Assembly: GCF_009828055.1 (NCBI RefSeq)
Contig: NZ_WTYB01000003.1
Span: forward strand, 89,642 to 153,641
Direction of reading: 5' to 3'
Source: Erythrobacter ramosus
Lineage (GTDB): Bacteria; Pseudomonadota; Alphaproteobacteria; Sphingomonadales; Sphingomonadaceae
DNA: 64,000 bases
Shown here: positions 24,588 to 33,853 of the stretch, piece by piece
How the letters are laid out: every line of letters begins with the position of its first letter
Numbering within the stretch: position 1 is the stretch's first letter
The notes under the pieces: model-generated
Told to the model about the DNA's origin: nothing
Seen by the model: only the letters and a program-made list of their open reading frames with translations
The model's database searches: none
Translations under genes and position numbers: made by a program

Positions 24588-25943
24588 TTAAACCACCCCG
24601 AACGCCAGCATCGCATCAGCGACCTTCTTGAAGCCTGCGATGTTCGCGCCTTTCACGTAATCGATGTACCCGCCGCCCTGATCGCCGTAGCGGATGCAGG
24701 ATTTGTGGATGCCGGCCATGATGTCTTTCAGCATCTGCTGAAGCTCGTCTTCCTTCCATGAGCGGCGTTCGGAATTCTGGCTCATTTCCAGACCCGAGAC
24801 CGCAACCCCGCCTGCGTTCGACGCCTTGCCCGGCGCGTAGAGCAGCTTGGCGGCCTTGAAGATATGCACGCCGTCCAAGTCGGTCGGCATGTTCGCGCCT
24901 TCGGACACCGCGCGGCAGCCGTTCGCCACCAGCATTTTGGCATCCTCACCTAGCAATTCGTTCTGCGTGGCGCAGGGCAGGGCCATGTCGCAGGGCACGC
25001 CCCACGGGGTTTTGCCGGCGTGGAAGGTCGCCTTGGGGAAGGCCTCGACGTATTCTTCGATCCGCCCGCGGCGGTGGGTCTTGTGGGTTTTGACCCAGTC
25101 GATCTTGTCCTGCGTGATGCCGTCGGGATCGTGAATGAAGCCGCCGCTGTCGGACAGGGTGAGCACCTTTCCGCCCAATTGCACGATCTTCTCTGCCGCG
25201 TGGGTCGCCACGTTGCCCGAGCCCGAGATCACCGCCGTCTTGCCTTCAAGGTTCTCGCCCTTAGTCGCCAGCATATTCTCAAGGAAATAGACTGCGCCGT
25301 AACCCGTCGCCTCGGTGCGGATCAGGCTGCCGCCCCATTCCAGCCCCTTGCCGGTGAGCACCCCGGTGAAGTTGTTGGTGATGCGCTTGTACTGGCCGAA
25401 CATGAAGCCGATCTCGCGCCCGCCCACGCCGATATCGCCCGCCGGAACGTCGATGTCGGCGCCGATGTGGCGGTAGAGTTCAGTCATGAAGCTTTGGCAG
25501 AAGCGCATGATCTCGCGCACGCTCTTGCCCTTGGGATTGAAGTTGGATCCGCCCTTGCCGCCGCCCATTGGCAGGCCGGTGAGCGCGTTCTTGAAGGTCT
25601 GTTCAAAGGCGAGGAACTTCAGCACGCTTTCGGTCACCGAAGGGTGGAAGCGGATGCCGCCCTTGTAGGGGCCGATGGCGTTGTTGTTCTGGACGCGCCA
25701 GCCGCGCTGCACGCGGATGTTGCCGGCATCATCTTCCCAGCACACCCGGAAGGACACCACGCGGTCGGGTTCGGCGATGCGGCGGAGGATCTGCTGGGAG
25801 TGATACTCCTCCTTGTCCTCCATGAATTCGAAGATGTCTTCGGCCACTTCCTGGACCGCTTGCACAAATTCCGGCTGGTGCGGATTGCGCTTCTTCACGC
25901 CCTCCATGAAGCCATTCAGGTCGACGTGATCGGTGACTGCCAT
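24588..25943 (-). CDS. gdhA: NADP-dependent glutamate dehydrogenase
   Basis: The 451-residue cytoplasmic enzyme catalyses the reversible amination of 2-oxoglutarate to glutamate. The length is that of the hexameric small-type enzymes. Clear motifs are I-G-P-Y-K-G-G-I-R-F-H-P, the substrate-binding lysine loop L-P-M-G-G-G-K-G-G-S-N-F, D-V-P-A-G-D-I-G-V-G-G-R-E, and the Rossmann segment V-I-S-G-S-G-N-V-A. The start with M-A-V-T-D-H-V is preceded by a G-G-G-G-G-G run acting as ribosome site. It stands alone, 121 bases from the hemN stop on the same strand, and links carbon to ammonium assimilation. NADP preference is assigned by overall similarity to GdhA rather than by a single residue. Confidence 0.95.
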   Translation of the reverse strand: MAVTDHVDLNGFMEGVKKRNPHQPEFVQAVQEVAEDIFEFMEDKEEYHSQQILRRIAEPDRVVSFRVCWEDDAGNIRVQRGWRVQNNNAIGPYKGGIRFHPSVTESVLKFLAFEQTFKNALTGLPMGGGKGGSNFNPKGKSVREIMRFCQSFMTELYRHIGADIDVPAGDIGVGGREIGFMFGQYKRITNNFTGVLTGKGLEWGGSLIRTEATGYGAVYFLENMLATKGENLEGKTAVISGSGNVATHAAEKIVQLGGKVLTLSDSGGFIHDPDGITQDKIDWVKTHKTHRRGRIEEYVEAFPKATFHAGKTPWGVPCDMALPCATQNELLGEDAKMLVANGCRAVSEGANMPTDLDGVHIFKAAKLLYAPGKASNAGGVAVSGLEMSQNSERRSWKEDELQQMLKDIMAGIHKSCIRYGDQGGGYIDYVKGANIAGFKKVADAMLAFGVV

Positions 25944-26064
25944 GATATTCCCCCCCAGATATTGCGTGTATGCGCCCGATAGAGACTCCGCTTGTCGTTT
26001 TGCGGCAAACTATCAGGGCAAATTGCAATTCATGCAAGGAGTGAGGCTTGCAGTCGAATGGCGG

Positions 26065-27375
26065 TCAAATGGCCGAGCTGAAACTGCGTTGATTGGCAGC
26101 GCGGTAGCTGTCGAACATGGCGGCGATAACGCGGGCATAGGGCAGCCCGCCGGGCAGAATGGTGAGCCGGTTGCCATCGAGCCGCGCCAGCCCGGTTTCG
26201 GTGAAGGGGCCCAGCCGGTCCTGCACCTCGGCCAGCAGGCAGGGCGAAAGCTCGGCCTCGCCCTGGCACAGCAGCGCTTCGATCACGCCGCCACGCAGAC
26301 GATCTTGCGGTTTGCGCAAGATTCCGTGGTTTGCGGACAGGCGACCTTCGCCCGAAAGCTGGCGATAGCGTCCAGTGTGCTTTTCATTCTGGGCGAGGAG
26401 GCCCGGAAAGCCGCTGACCGCGCTTGCGCCCATGCCGATCAGCACGTCTGACGGGTCATCGGTGAAGCCCTGGAAGTTGCGCCGCAGCGTCCCTTCGCGC
26501 ACCGCGCGGGCCATCGGATCATGCGGCAGCGCGAAGTGATCGAACCCGATGGCGTCATAGCCGTGCCCGGTCAGCATCGCATGGGCTTGACTTGCCATCG
26601 TGAAGCGCGCCGCGGCGCCGGGCAGAGCGTCCTCGGGGATCATCGCCTGACGCGGCACCAGATGCGGGACATGGGCATAGCCAAACACCGCAACCCGGTC
26701 CGCACCGAGCTTGCGGGTGTATTCCAGGCTGTCTTCAAGATCAGCCTCGCTCTGGTGCGGCAACCCGTACATCAGATCGAAATTGAGGCTGGTGACGCCT
26801 GCGCCCCGCAGCAGCTCAACGCTGCGGCAGATCATGGTGAGCGATTGTTCGCGCCCGATCGCCTTCTGGCAATGCGCGGCGAAGGTCTGCACCCCCATGC
26901 TGGCGCGGGTGAAGCCGACGTCGCCCAGCACTGGCGCCCATTCGGGGGTGAGGCTGCGCGGATCGAGTTCAATCGACCAAGACGGCGCGTAGAGCGGAAA
27001 GTGCGCGTGGATCGCATCGACGAGGCTCAGGAATTCACCCGGTTCGATGGCGTTCGGGCTGCCGCCGCCAAAGGCGATCCGCCGCACCCGCGTGCCTTGC
27101 GGCAAGAGGCTGGCGACCGTGGCGATTTCCTGATGCAGCGCGGCGAGGTAACTTTCCACCCGCGCGCGCTTGCCCGAAGCGCCGGTGTTGCAGCCGCAAT
27201 AGTAGCAGATCTTCTCGCAGAACGGGATGTGGAGGTAGAGCGAGATGTCTCCCGATGCACCGGCAATGGCGCGCTCGATCTGGCCGCCCTCCAGCGGACC
27301 GAAATCGGCGGCGGTGGGGTAGCTGGTGTAACGCGGCACCGGCGTGGCGAGGAGGTTGGGGTGATAGGTCCACAT
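26065..27375 (-). CDS. hemN: Oxygen-independent coproporphyrinogen III dehydrogenase
   Basis: A radical-SAM enzyme that oxidatively decarboxylates coproporphyrinogen III to protoporphyrinogen IX without oxygen. The cluster motif is C53-x3-C57-x2-C60, with C62 following (F-C-E-K-I-C-Y-Y-C-G-C). The N-terminal R-Y-T-S-Y-P-T-A and G-G-G-S-P-N segments are diagnostic. I prefer ATG 27375 (436 residues), because the product then matches the usual N-terminus. A TTG at 27423 that overlaps the upstream stop would add 16 residues, and neither start has a strong ribosome site. It closes the cbb3 operon, which makes sense because the oxidase works at low oxygen when the oxygen-dependent HemF fails. Confidence 0.93.
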   Translation of the reverse strand: MWTYHPNLLATPVPRYTSYPTAADFGPLEGGQIERAIAGASGDISLYLHIPFCEKICYYCGCNTGASGKRARVESYLAALHQEIATVASLLPQGTRVRRIAFGGGSPNAIEPGEFLSLVDAIHAHFPLYAPSWSIELDPRSLTPEWAPVLGDVGFTRASMGVQTFAAHCQKAIGREQSLTMICRSVELLRGAGVTSLNFDLMYGLPHQSEADLEDSLEYTRKLGADRVAVFGYAHVPHLVPRQAMIPEDALPGAAARFTMASQAHAMLTGHGYDAIGFDHFALPHDPMARAVREGTLRRNFQGFTDDPSDVLIGMGASAVSGFPGLLAQNEKHTGRYRQLSGEGRLSANHGILRKPQDRLRGGVIEALLCQGEAELSPCLLAEVQDRLGPFTETGLARLDGNRLTILPGGLPYARVIAAMFDSYRAANQRSFSSAI

Positions 27376-27419
27376 AAGGCGCTTAAAGCGCAGCGGCAGT
27401 CGCCCGTCTTTGCGCGAGA

Positions 27420-27650
27420 TCAAATCGTCCGTTTCGGGCCTTTTTGTCCGCTCTTTTCGCGGCAGGTTCCTGCGTGGCAGCCCTTGGGGTGGCAGTAGCC
27501 GCTATCGTCCGCGGGCGCATCATCGCCGAGCGAGATGGTGATCGTGCCGCCATTGCACAGGGTCGCGGTGATCGCCGTGTGCTCGGCGGGAGCCGGGCCG
27601 AGCATCACCGGCACCAGCGCGGCGAGCGCCAAGGGGAGGGCGGTGCTCAT
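27420..27650 (-). CDS. Small exported Cys/His protein of the cbb3 operon, function unknown
   Basis: The 76-residue product begins at an ATG overlapping the ccoS stop by four bases. Residues 1-22 form a signal peptide. The mature part has C32, then a cluster C53-H54, C58-H59 and C63 (Y-C-H-P-K-G-C-H-A-G-T-C) and a lysine-rich end. I do not recognise a family. Four cysteines and two histidines so close together in an exported protein suggest metal (copper, heme or zinc) binding or disulfides. Its place between the cbb3 assembly genes and hemN, with overlaps on both sides or nearly so, points to a role in making or protecting the oxidase. It is a real gene by its overlaps, coding pattern and signal peptide. 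Confidence 0.7.
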   Translation of the reverse strand: MSTALPLALAALVPVMLGPAPAEHTAITATLCNGGTITISLGDDAPADDSGYCHPKGCHAGTCREKSGQKGPKRTI

Positions 27651-27808
27651 GCGTCCTCCTCCAGCGGCTCGTCATCGTCGATCAGGATGCGGTTGGCCGC
27701 ACCGTCCATGTCGTCATACTGCCCCTCCCGCATCGACCATAGGAAGGCGACAAGGCCGAGCAATCCCATGCCCAGCGCGATGGGAATAAGGAAGGCGAGG
27801 CCGGTCAT
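27647..27808 (-). CDS. ccoS: cbb3 oxidase maturation protein CcoS
   Basis: A 53-residue single-span membrane protein. After a hydrophobic segment (residues 4-24) comes F-L-W-S-M-R-E-G-Q-Y-D-D-M-D-G-A-A-N-R-I-L, the signature of CcoS, and an acidic tail. It starts at ATG 27808, overlapping the ccoI stop (ATGA), and its own stop overlaps the next start (ATGA). CcoS is needed for correct cofactor insertion into CcoN in Rhodobacter. Confidence 0.93.
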   Translation of the reverse strand: MTGLAFLIPIALGMGLLGLVAFLWSMREGQYDDMDGAANRILIDDDEPLEEDA

Positions 27809-29928
27809 TTGGCAGCCCCTGCCAAGCGCAGCGAATTGGCGACCACCACCAGCGAGCTCACCGACATGGCAATCGCCGCGATCAGCGGGGTGACGAGGCC
27901 GAACACCGCCAGCGGCACAGCGAGGAGGTTATAGGCAATCGAGAAGCCGAAGTTCTGCCGCACGATCCGCATCGTCGCCTTGGCGACCCGCACTGCGAGC
28001 GCGACTGGCATCAGCCCCTCGCCGATGAACACGGCGTCGGCGGCCTGCTGGCTCGCATCGGATGCGGTGCCGGGCGCGATCGAGGCGTGGGCGGCGGCGA
28101 GCGCGGGGCCATCGTTCAGCCCGTCGCCCACCATCAGCGGGCGGCGGCCTTGCGATTTGAGCGCTTCCAGCGCGGCGAGTTTCGCCTGCGGGCTCGCCTC
28201 GGCCTGCGCGGTCAGACCCAGCGCTCGGCCCATCGCTTCGACCGGCGCGGCGCGGTCGCCCGAGAGGATGCTGGCGGTGATTCCATCCGCGCGAAGGGCG
28301 GCGAGGGTTGCGGCGGCATCGCTGCGCATGGGGTCGGCAAAGATGATGATCTGCGCAGCGTCCCCGATGCGCAAGGTGGTGGCGAGCGCCTGTGCCTCAC
28401 CTTCGGGCTTCTCCAGCGCGACCGCCACGCCCTGCCATGTGGCGGTGAGGCCGATGCCGCTTTCTTCGCGGATGTTATCAATGGTGGCGGGCTGCACCCC
28501 TTCGCGCAATAGCGCAGCGGCGAGGCCGCGGCTCAAGGGATGGCGGCTCGCCTGCGCGAGGCCGAGCGCCACGGCGCGAGCCTCGGTGCCCAACGCGGTC
28601 ACATCGGCGCGCGGTTCGCCCAGCGTCAGGGTGCCGGTCTTGTCGAGCAGCGCGATGTCCACTTCAGCAAGGCGTTCCAGCGCGCTCCCGTCCTTCACCA
28701 GCAAGCCCCGGCGCAGCAGCGCGCCGCTAGCGACAACCTGAGCAGCGGGCACGGCGAGACCCATGGCGCAGGGGCAGGTGATGATCAGCACCGCAATCGC
28801 GATGGTCAGCGACTGGTGCACGCCTGCGCCCGCGATCATCCAGCCGATGAAAGCCAGCGCAGCGAGACTGTGTACCACCGGCGCATAGAGCCGCGAGGCG
28901 CGGTCGGCGATGCGGACATAGTGGCTGCGCGATTGCCCCGCCTCGTCCATCAGCCGCGCGATTTCGGCAATTGCGGTGTCTTCGGCCACGCGGGTCAGCG
29001 CCACGCGGATCGGTGCGGAGAGGTTGATTGCGCCAGCATGGACCGCGCTCCCCGGCCCGACGGGCTCGGGCGCGCTTTCGCCGGTGAGCATGGCGTTGTC
29101 GATGGCGCTGATTCCGTCCACCACCTCGCCATCAGCCGCGAGAGCCTCGCCAGCGGCGACCAGCACCAGCATTCCGGGTTCCAGATCCTTGGCGGCGACG
29201 CGGCGGGTGGTGCCGTCCGGCGCGATCACCGAGGCGCTCTTGCCCATCCGCCCCAGCAGCGCACCGATCCCGGCGCGCGTCCGGGTGCGCATTTCGGCAT
29301 CGAGTGCGCGGCCTGCGAGCAGGAAGAACAATAGCATCACCGCGCTGTCGAAATAGGCGTGCGCGCCGCCGGTGATGGTCTCGTAGAGGCTGAGGCAGGT
29401 CGCGAGGATCACGCCAATCGAAATCGGCACGTCCATGTTGGTGCGCTTGTGGCTCAGCGCCATCCATGCCGAGGCGAAGAATGGGCGGCCCGAATAGGCG
29501 ATCACTGGCAGTGCGATCAGTGCCGAGAGCCAGTGGAACAGCTCGCGCGTCGCCCCGTCCGCGCCCGACCAGACGCTGACCGAGAGCAGCATGACATTCA
29601 TCATGCCAAAGCCCGCTACGCCCAGCGCGCGGTTAAGGCGTTTGCGCTCCTCAACCTCGACGCCCATCGGATTGTCGGCAACTGGCTGCGCTTCAAAGCC
29701 CAGTGCCAGCAGCGCCGCCGTCAGCGCATCTTCGCCCAGCGCCGGATCATGGCTGATCGCCACCCGCTTGGCGGAGAAGTTCGCCCGCGCGGCGGAGATG
29801 CCTGCGAGCTTGGGCAATTCGCGCTCAATCTTGCCGATGCACCCGGCGCATTTCATGCCCGGCACGGTGAAGCGGGTCGAGACCAGCGGGCGGGCGTCAT
29901 CCGGAGTGAGGAGAGCGGGGGCGTTCAT
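27805..29928 (-). CDS. ccoI: Copper-exporting P-type ATPase for cbb3 oxidase (CcoI/FixI)
   Basis: The 707-residue pump supplies copper for the cbb3 oxidase. An N-terminal heavy-metal domain has G-M-K-C27-A-G-C30. Membrane helices surround the C385-P386-C387 transport motif. The phosphorylation site is D429 in D-K-T-G-T-L-T, and M-V-G-D-G-L-N-D-G-P is the hinge. I take ATG 29928, which overlaps the ccoH stop by four bases; the frame stays open upstream only within ccoH. The downstream stop overlaps ccoS in the same way. This chain of overlaps is typical for ccoGHIS operons. Confidence 0.95.
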   Translation of the reverse strand: MNAPALLTPDDARPLVSTRFTVPGMKCAGCIGKIERELPKLAGISAARANFSAKRVAISHDPALGEDALTAALLALGFEAQPVADNPMGVEVEERKRLNRALGVAGFGMMNVMLLSVSVWSGADGATRELFHWLSALIALPVIAYSGRPFFASAWMALSHKRTNMDVPISIGVILATCLSLYETITGGAHAYFDSAVMLLFFLLAGRALDAEMRTRTRAGIGALLGRMGKSASVIAPDGTTRRVAAKDLEPGMLVLVAAGEALAADGEVVDGISAIDNAMLTGESAPEPVGPGSAVHAGAINLSAPIRVALTRVAEDTAIAEIARLMDEAGQSRSHYVRIADRASRLYAPVVHSLAALAFIGWMIAGAGVHQSLTIAIAVLIITCPCAMGLAVPAAQVVASGALLRRGLLVKDGSALERLAEVDIALLDKTGTLTLGEPRADVTALGTEARAVALGLAQASRHPLSRGLAAALLREGVQPATIDNIREESGIGLTATWQGVAVALEKPEGEAQALATTLRIGDAAQIIIFADPMRSDAAATLAALRADGITASILSGDRAAPVEAMGRALGLTAQAEASPQAKLAALEALKSQGRRPLMVGDGLNDGPALAAAHASIAPGTASDASQQAADAVFIGEGLMPVALAVRVAKATMRIVRQNFGFSIAYNLLAVPLAVFGLVTPLIAAIAMSVSSLVVVANSLRLAGAAK

Positions 29929-30380
29929 CGCAGAGCGCTTTCCCCGGCCCATTCCTGCACGCCTGCGCGGATTGCGATGTGGATTTGCCAACGGCCTGCG
30001 CCCAGCGTCTCGTTGGATAGCCAGCGGCCCTGGCCCTGCGGCGCGAAGGTCAGGCGCGCAGCCTCGCGCGCACCTAGCGGGCGTTCGGCCTCGGCAGTGA
30101 TCGCCGCTTCGGCGGGCACAGCGAGGGTTTCGAGTACCACCCGACCATCCGCGCGGCGCTGAGGGATCGCCTGCCAGCCCAAGGCCTTGGAAGCTTCGGC
30201 CTTGTGGATCCAGCCATTGTAGTTCTGGCTGGCAACATAGGAATTGTCGACCACGGTTCCGTGGAAGCTGCCAACGGCATAGCTCGCCATGACGAGGTTG
30301 ACCGCGATCACCACGCCGAACCCGCCAATGAAGACTGCGGCCATGTGCTTGCCGGTGAAGGGTGCGGGTTTGCTGGTCAT
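29925..30380 (-). CDS. ccoH: FixH/CcoH cbb3 oxidase assembly protein
   Basis: The 151-residue protein has one N-terminal membrane helix (about 13-34) and a periplasmic beta domain. F-H-G-T-V-V-D-N-S-Y-V-A-S-Q-N-Y-N-G-W near residues 39-57 is characteristic of FixH. Both ends overlap the neighbouring genes by four bases. CcoH stabilises assembly intermediates of the oxidase, and the assignment rests on both sequence and position. Confidence 0.92.
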   Translation of the reverse strand: MTSKPAPFTGKHMAAVFIGGFGVVIAVNLVMASYAVGSFHGTVVDNSYVASQNYNGWIHKAEASKALGWQAIPQRRADGRVVLETLAVPAEAAITAEAERPLGAREAARLTFAPQGQGRWLSNETLGAGRWQIHIAIRAGVQEWAGESALR

Positions 30381-31954
30381 TCGTCGTCCTCGGGCATGGC
30401 AAAGGTGGTTTCGGCGATGTCCTGCTCGCCCTGTTCGTCGAGCGAGGTCAGGCGGAAGGCGAAGTGTTCGCTGTCATCCTCGTCTGTCCCCGGCGGCAGC
30501 ATCACATAAGCGCGAACGATCTTGGTCTCGTTGGCGGGCACGGCGATGACCTGCACCGGCGCGGCGTTTTCGACGCTGACGGCATCGGTCCACATCACCG
30601 CGCCGCGCGGCAGGCCGAGCATGGCGATTTCCATGTCGCGCGGGCGAGCCTCCATGTTGCGCAGCCGCAGGGTGTAGGCGTTGCGGACCGATCCGTCCTT
30701 CAACAGCATGTAGGGCGGATTGCGATCGGGCGAGACCGTGAGGTCAGTGTGCGTGCGAGTGCCGAGCGCGAACAGCAGGCCTGCACCAATGGCGCCCCAG
30801 ACGCCGAAATAGATGAAGATGCGCGGGCGCAGCAGGGCTTTCCATGCCGGCGTCGCAGGCGCGCCCGCCGCTTCGGCCTTGCACTGGTCAAGCGTGGCAT
30901 AGTCGATGAGGCCCCGTGGGCGGCCGACCTCTGCCATGACCTTGTCGCAGGCGTCGATGCACAGCCCGCAGGTGATGCAGCCGATCTGCTGGCCTTCGCG
31001 GATATCGACCCCGGTCGGGCAGACCGCGACGCACATGTTGCAATCGATGCAGTCGCCAAATTGGTCTGGGTTCTTGGCCGCTTTCTTCAGGCTGCCGCGC
31101 TGCTCGCCGCGCCAGTCCTTGTAGGTGACGATCAGCGATTTTTCGTCCAGCATTGCGGTCTGGATGCGCGGCCAGGGGCACATGTAGATGCAGACCTGTT
31201 CGCGCATGAACCCGCCAAGCCAGAAGGTCGTGCCGGTCAGGATCGCCACGGTCGCATAGGCGACCGGCGCGGCGTTGCCCGTCCAGAAATCCACAGTGAG
31301 GGTGGGTGCGTCGGCGAAATACATGATCCACGCGCCGCCGGTCCAGAAGGCGATGGCGAGGTAGACCGCCCATTTTGCGAGCCGCCGCGCAGTCTTGGAG
31401 ACGGTCCACGGCGCCTTGTCCAACCGCGCGCGGGCGTTGCGGTCGCCGTCGAAGAAGCGGTCGACGTGCTGGAACACATCGGTCCACACTGTCTGGGGGC
31501 AGGCATAGCCGCACCATGCCCGGCCGACCGCCGAGGTGACGATGAACAACCCGATGCCGGCCATGATCAGCATCCCGGCGACGAAATAGAATTCGTGCGG
31601 CCAGATCTCGATATCGAACATGTAGAACCGGCGATTGGCGAGATCGATCAGCACGGCTTGGTCGGGCGCGTAGGGCCCACGGTCCCAGCGGATCCACGGG
31701 GTGATGTAATAGATCGCCAGCGTCACCAGCATCACCAGCCACTTGAAGCGGCGGAAGGGGCCGTCGATCCGCTTGTTGTGGACCGTCTTGCCCTTTTCAT
31801 ACAGCGCGCTGCCCATAAAGCCTGCGTCCTCTGCCGTGACAGCAGAGGCAGGGCCAGCAGGCGCAGCGTCAGTAACGGACCCGAGCGCACCCGACCAGTC
31901 GCGGGGCTGGCCCGCTTGGGGTTGGGGGCGCGCGAGGTCCTTGGGATCAGCCAT
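30377..31954 (-). CDS. ccoG: Cytochrome c oxidase accessory protein CcoG (FixG)
   Basis: The 525-residue membrane protein has several helices, a C-G-Y-A-C-P-Q motif and a polyferredoxin-like segment (C-I-D-C-N-M-C-V-A-V-C-P, then C-I-T-C-G-L-C-I-D-A-C) binding two [4Fe-4S] clusters. A C-terminal Ig-like domain (about 410-525) follows. CcoG reduces Cu(II) so that copper can be handed to the oxidase. Its start overlaps the ccoP stop by eight bases and its stop overlaps ccoH. The first 40 residues are variable and proline-rich, so the start is less certain than the rest. Confidence 0.94.
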   Translation of the reverse strand: MADPKDLARPQPQAGQPRDWSGALGSVTDAAPAGPASAVTAEDAGFMGSALYEKGKTVHNKRIDGPFRRFKWLVMLVTLAIYYITPWIRWDRGPYAPDQAVLIDLANRRFYMFDIEIWPHEFYFVAGMLIMAGIGLFIVTSAVGRAWCGYACPQTVWTDVFQHVDRFFDGDRNARARLDKAPWTVSKTARRLAKWAVYLAIAFWTGGAWIMYFADAPTLTVDFWTGNAAPVAYATVAILTGTTFWLGGFMREQVCIYMCPWPRIQTAMLDEKSLIVTYKDWRGEQRGSLKKAAKNPDQFGDCIDCNMCVAVCPTGVDIREGQQIGCITCGLCIDACDKVMAEVGRPRGLIDYATLDQCKAEAAGAPATPAWKALLRPRIFIYFGVWGAIGAGLLFALGTRTHTDLTVSPDRNPPYMLLKDGSVRNAYTLRLRNMEARPRDMEIAMLGLPRGAVMWTDAVSVENAAPVQVIAVPANETKIVRAYVMLPPGTDEDDSEHFAFRLTSLDEQGEQDIAETTFAMPEDDE

Positions 31955-32897
31955 CGGTTTTGGCCTTCTCGGCGGTCTGGGCGACAGCGCCCGTGGTCGC
32001 AGGGGTGGGCGTGGTGTCAGGCTGGGCCGGAGCCGCCTTCTGCCCGCCGCCGCGCGAGTGCACGTAGGCCGCCAGCATCTTGATCGTCACCGGATCGAGC
32101 CGGTCTTTCCATGCGGGCATCACGCCGTGACGGGGGGCGAGAATCTGCTTACGCACCGCCGCCTCAGTCCCGCCATAGAGCCAGATCGCGTCATTCAGCG
32201 CAGGCGCGCCCATCGCGGGCATTCCGGCCCCGACAGGGCCATGGCAGGCGGCGCAGTTTTCGGTGAACAGCTGCGCGCCGATCGAATTGGCTTTGGCCTT
32301 GCCGCTAAGCGAGAGCACGTGGTTCGCCACGGCGCCGATCTGGCTCTGATCGAGCACGCCTTCGAAAGCTGGCATGTAATTCACGCGGGTATCGGCAGCG
32401 TTCTGCCAGCGGATGCCGTGGGTCAGGGTGTATTCGATATCCGTCAGCGTGCCGCCCCAGATCCAGTCATCATCATTGAGGTTGGGGTAGCCGAACTGCT
32501 GATAGCCTGCCGCGCCCGCGCCGTGGCACTGGACGCAATTGACCTTGAACGCCGCTGCCCCGCCGGATACCGCCGCCTGCATCAGCTCGGGCGAGCCGGG
32601 GAGCTTTTCGATATCGGTCGCCGCGATCTTTTCGAACACGCTCTGACGAGCCATGTCCGCCGCGGTCATCTCCTTGGCGAGATCGCCGCGGCTCGACCAG
32701 CCGAGCGTTCCGGCGGTCGCCTTGTCGATCATCGGCCAGGCCGGGTAGAGCACGACATAGACCGCGCTGAACGCGATGCAGGCGTAGAAGGTCCACAGCC
32801 ACCAGCGCGGCAGCGGGGTGTTGAGCTCCTCGATCCCGTCCCATTCATGGCCGACGGTTTCGGTGCCGGTGGGTTGGTCAATCCGCTTATTGGCCAT
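31947..32897 (-). CDS. ccoP: cbb3 oxidase diheme cytochrome c subunit III
   Basis: The 316-residue subunit delivers electrons from the bc1 complex or soluble cytochromes. A membrane helix at about 33-52 is followed by two cytochrome c domains with C121-V-Q-C-H125 and C215-A-A-C-H219; the second domain ends in an Ala/Pro-rich tail. ATG 32897 is preferred, since an A-A-G-G sits nine bases before it. An ATG three codons earlier (32906) is possible but has its AAGG directly against it. The gene overlaps ccoQ upstream and ccoG downstream. Confidence 0.95.
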   Translation of the reverse strand: MANKRIDQPTGTETVGHEWDGIEELNTPLPRWWLWTFYACIAFSAVYVVLYPAWPMIDKATAGTLGWSSRGDLAKEMTAADMARQSVFEKIAATDIEKLPGSPELMQAAVSGGAAAFKVNCVQCHGAGAAGYQQFGYPNLNDDDWIWGGTLTDIEYTLTHGIRWQNAADTRVNYMPAFEGVLDQSQIGAVANHVLSLSGKAKANSIGAQLFTENCAACHGPVGAGMPAMGAPALNDAIWLYGGTEAAVRKQILAPRHGVMPAWKDRLDPVTIKMLAAYVHSRGGGQKAAPAQPDTTPTPATTGAVAQTAEKAKTDG

Positions 32898-33051
32898 CTT
32901 CGTCATCCTTGAAAATCGATTGCTTCGCAGCGGCCACGTGGGGACTTGCCCCCGGGCGGAAGTGCCACAGGCACAGCGTCAGATAGAGCGCGACAATCAC
33001 CGCCAGCCCGTAGCTGTCGGCAAAGTGGCGAAGCGCGGTGTAGAGGGTCAT
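32887..33051 (-). CDS. ccoQ: cbb3 oxidase small subunit CcoQ
   Basis: A 54-residue protein with one membrane helix (about residues 12-29), then F-R-P-G and a charged tail ending K-D-D-E-D-G-Q. This is the usual shape of CcoQ, which stabilises the complex. It starts at ATG 33051, overlapping the ccoO stop by four bases, and its end overlaps ccoP. Length, topology and position all agree. Confidence 0.92.
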   Translation of the reverse strand: MTLYTALRHFADSYGLAVIVALYLTLCLWHFRPGASPHVAAAKQSIFKDDEDGQ

Positions 33052-33830
33052 TGGCCCTGCTCCCCACCCTGACTGGATTTCGTCAGCACTTCCTGTGCGG
33101 CTGCGCTGTTCACATCGACCAGCGTGCCGAGCATCTGGAGATAGGCGACCAGCGCATCCATCTCGGTCACGCGCTTCGGATCACCGTCAAAGTCGCGGAC
33201 CTGCGCCTTGGGGTAACGGGTGGCGAGATCGCCCGCGTCGGCATCGGGATCGGCCTGCGCCATCAGATCGGTGCTGGCCTGCGCGATGTCGGTGTCAGAG
33301 TAAGGCACGCCCACGCGGCGCAGCGCGGTGAGGTTTGCTGCCGGATCGGCCACATGCAACTCGGCTTCGGCAAGGAAGCTGTAATTGGGCATGATGCTTT
33401 CCGGCACGACAGAGCGCGGCGCTTTCAGGTGCTGGACGTGCCAGTCATCCGAATACTTGCCGCCGACCCGCGCAAGGTCAGGCCCGGTGCGCTTCGATCC
33501 CCATTGGAAGGGGTGGTCATACATGCTTTCGGCTGCGAGGCTGTAATGGCCATAACGTTCGACCTCGTCCCGGAAGGGCCGGATCATCTGGCTGTGACAG
33601 GTGTAGCAGCCTTCGCGGACATAGATGTCCCGCCCTGCCTGTTCCAGCGGGGTGTAGGGCCGCATCCCCTCCACCTTCTCAATCGTGTTGTCGATCCAGA
33701 AAAGGGGCGCGATTTCGACGATCCCGCCGATGGCGACCACCAACAGGGTGGCGGCGGCAAGGAGGGTGACGTTCTTCTCGAGCCTCTTGTGGCCCTCGAA
33801 AACGTCGCTGTGGGGTGCATTCTTGCTCAT
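33048..33830 (-). CDS. ccoO: cbb3 oxidase monoheme cytochrome c subunit II
   Basis: The 260-residue subunit has an N-terminal membrane anchor (about 22-43) and the heme c site C75-Y-T-C-H79. The following Q-M-I-R-P-F, Y-G-H-Y-S-L-A and [17 protein letters not shown] segments are strongly conserved in FixO. It lies 23 bases after ccoN and overlaps ccoQ (ATGA). Confidence 0.96.
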   Translation of the reverse strand: MSKNAPHSDVFEGHKRLEKNVTLLAAATLLVVAIGGIVEIAPLFWIDNTIEKVEGMRPYTPLEQAGRDIYVREGCYTCHSQMIRPFRDEVERYGHYSLAAESMYDHPFQWGSKRTGPDLARVGGKYSDDWHVQHLKAPRSVVPESIMPNYSFLAEAELHVADPAANLTALRRVGVPYSDTDIAQASTDLMAQADPDADAGDLATRYPKAQVRDFDGDPKRVTEMDALVAYLQMLGTLVDVNSAAAQEVLTKSSQGGEQGQ

Positions 33831-33853
33831 GGCTGTGTTCCTACGATGAGCGC

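Noticed and set aside
29929..30402. Upstream extension of the ccoI frame
   Set aside because: It overlaps ccoH entirely in another frame; M-N-A-P-A at 29928 leads directly into the heavy-metal domain.
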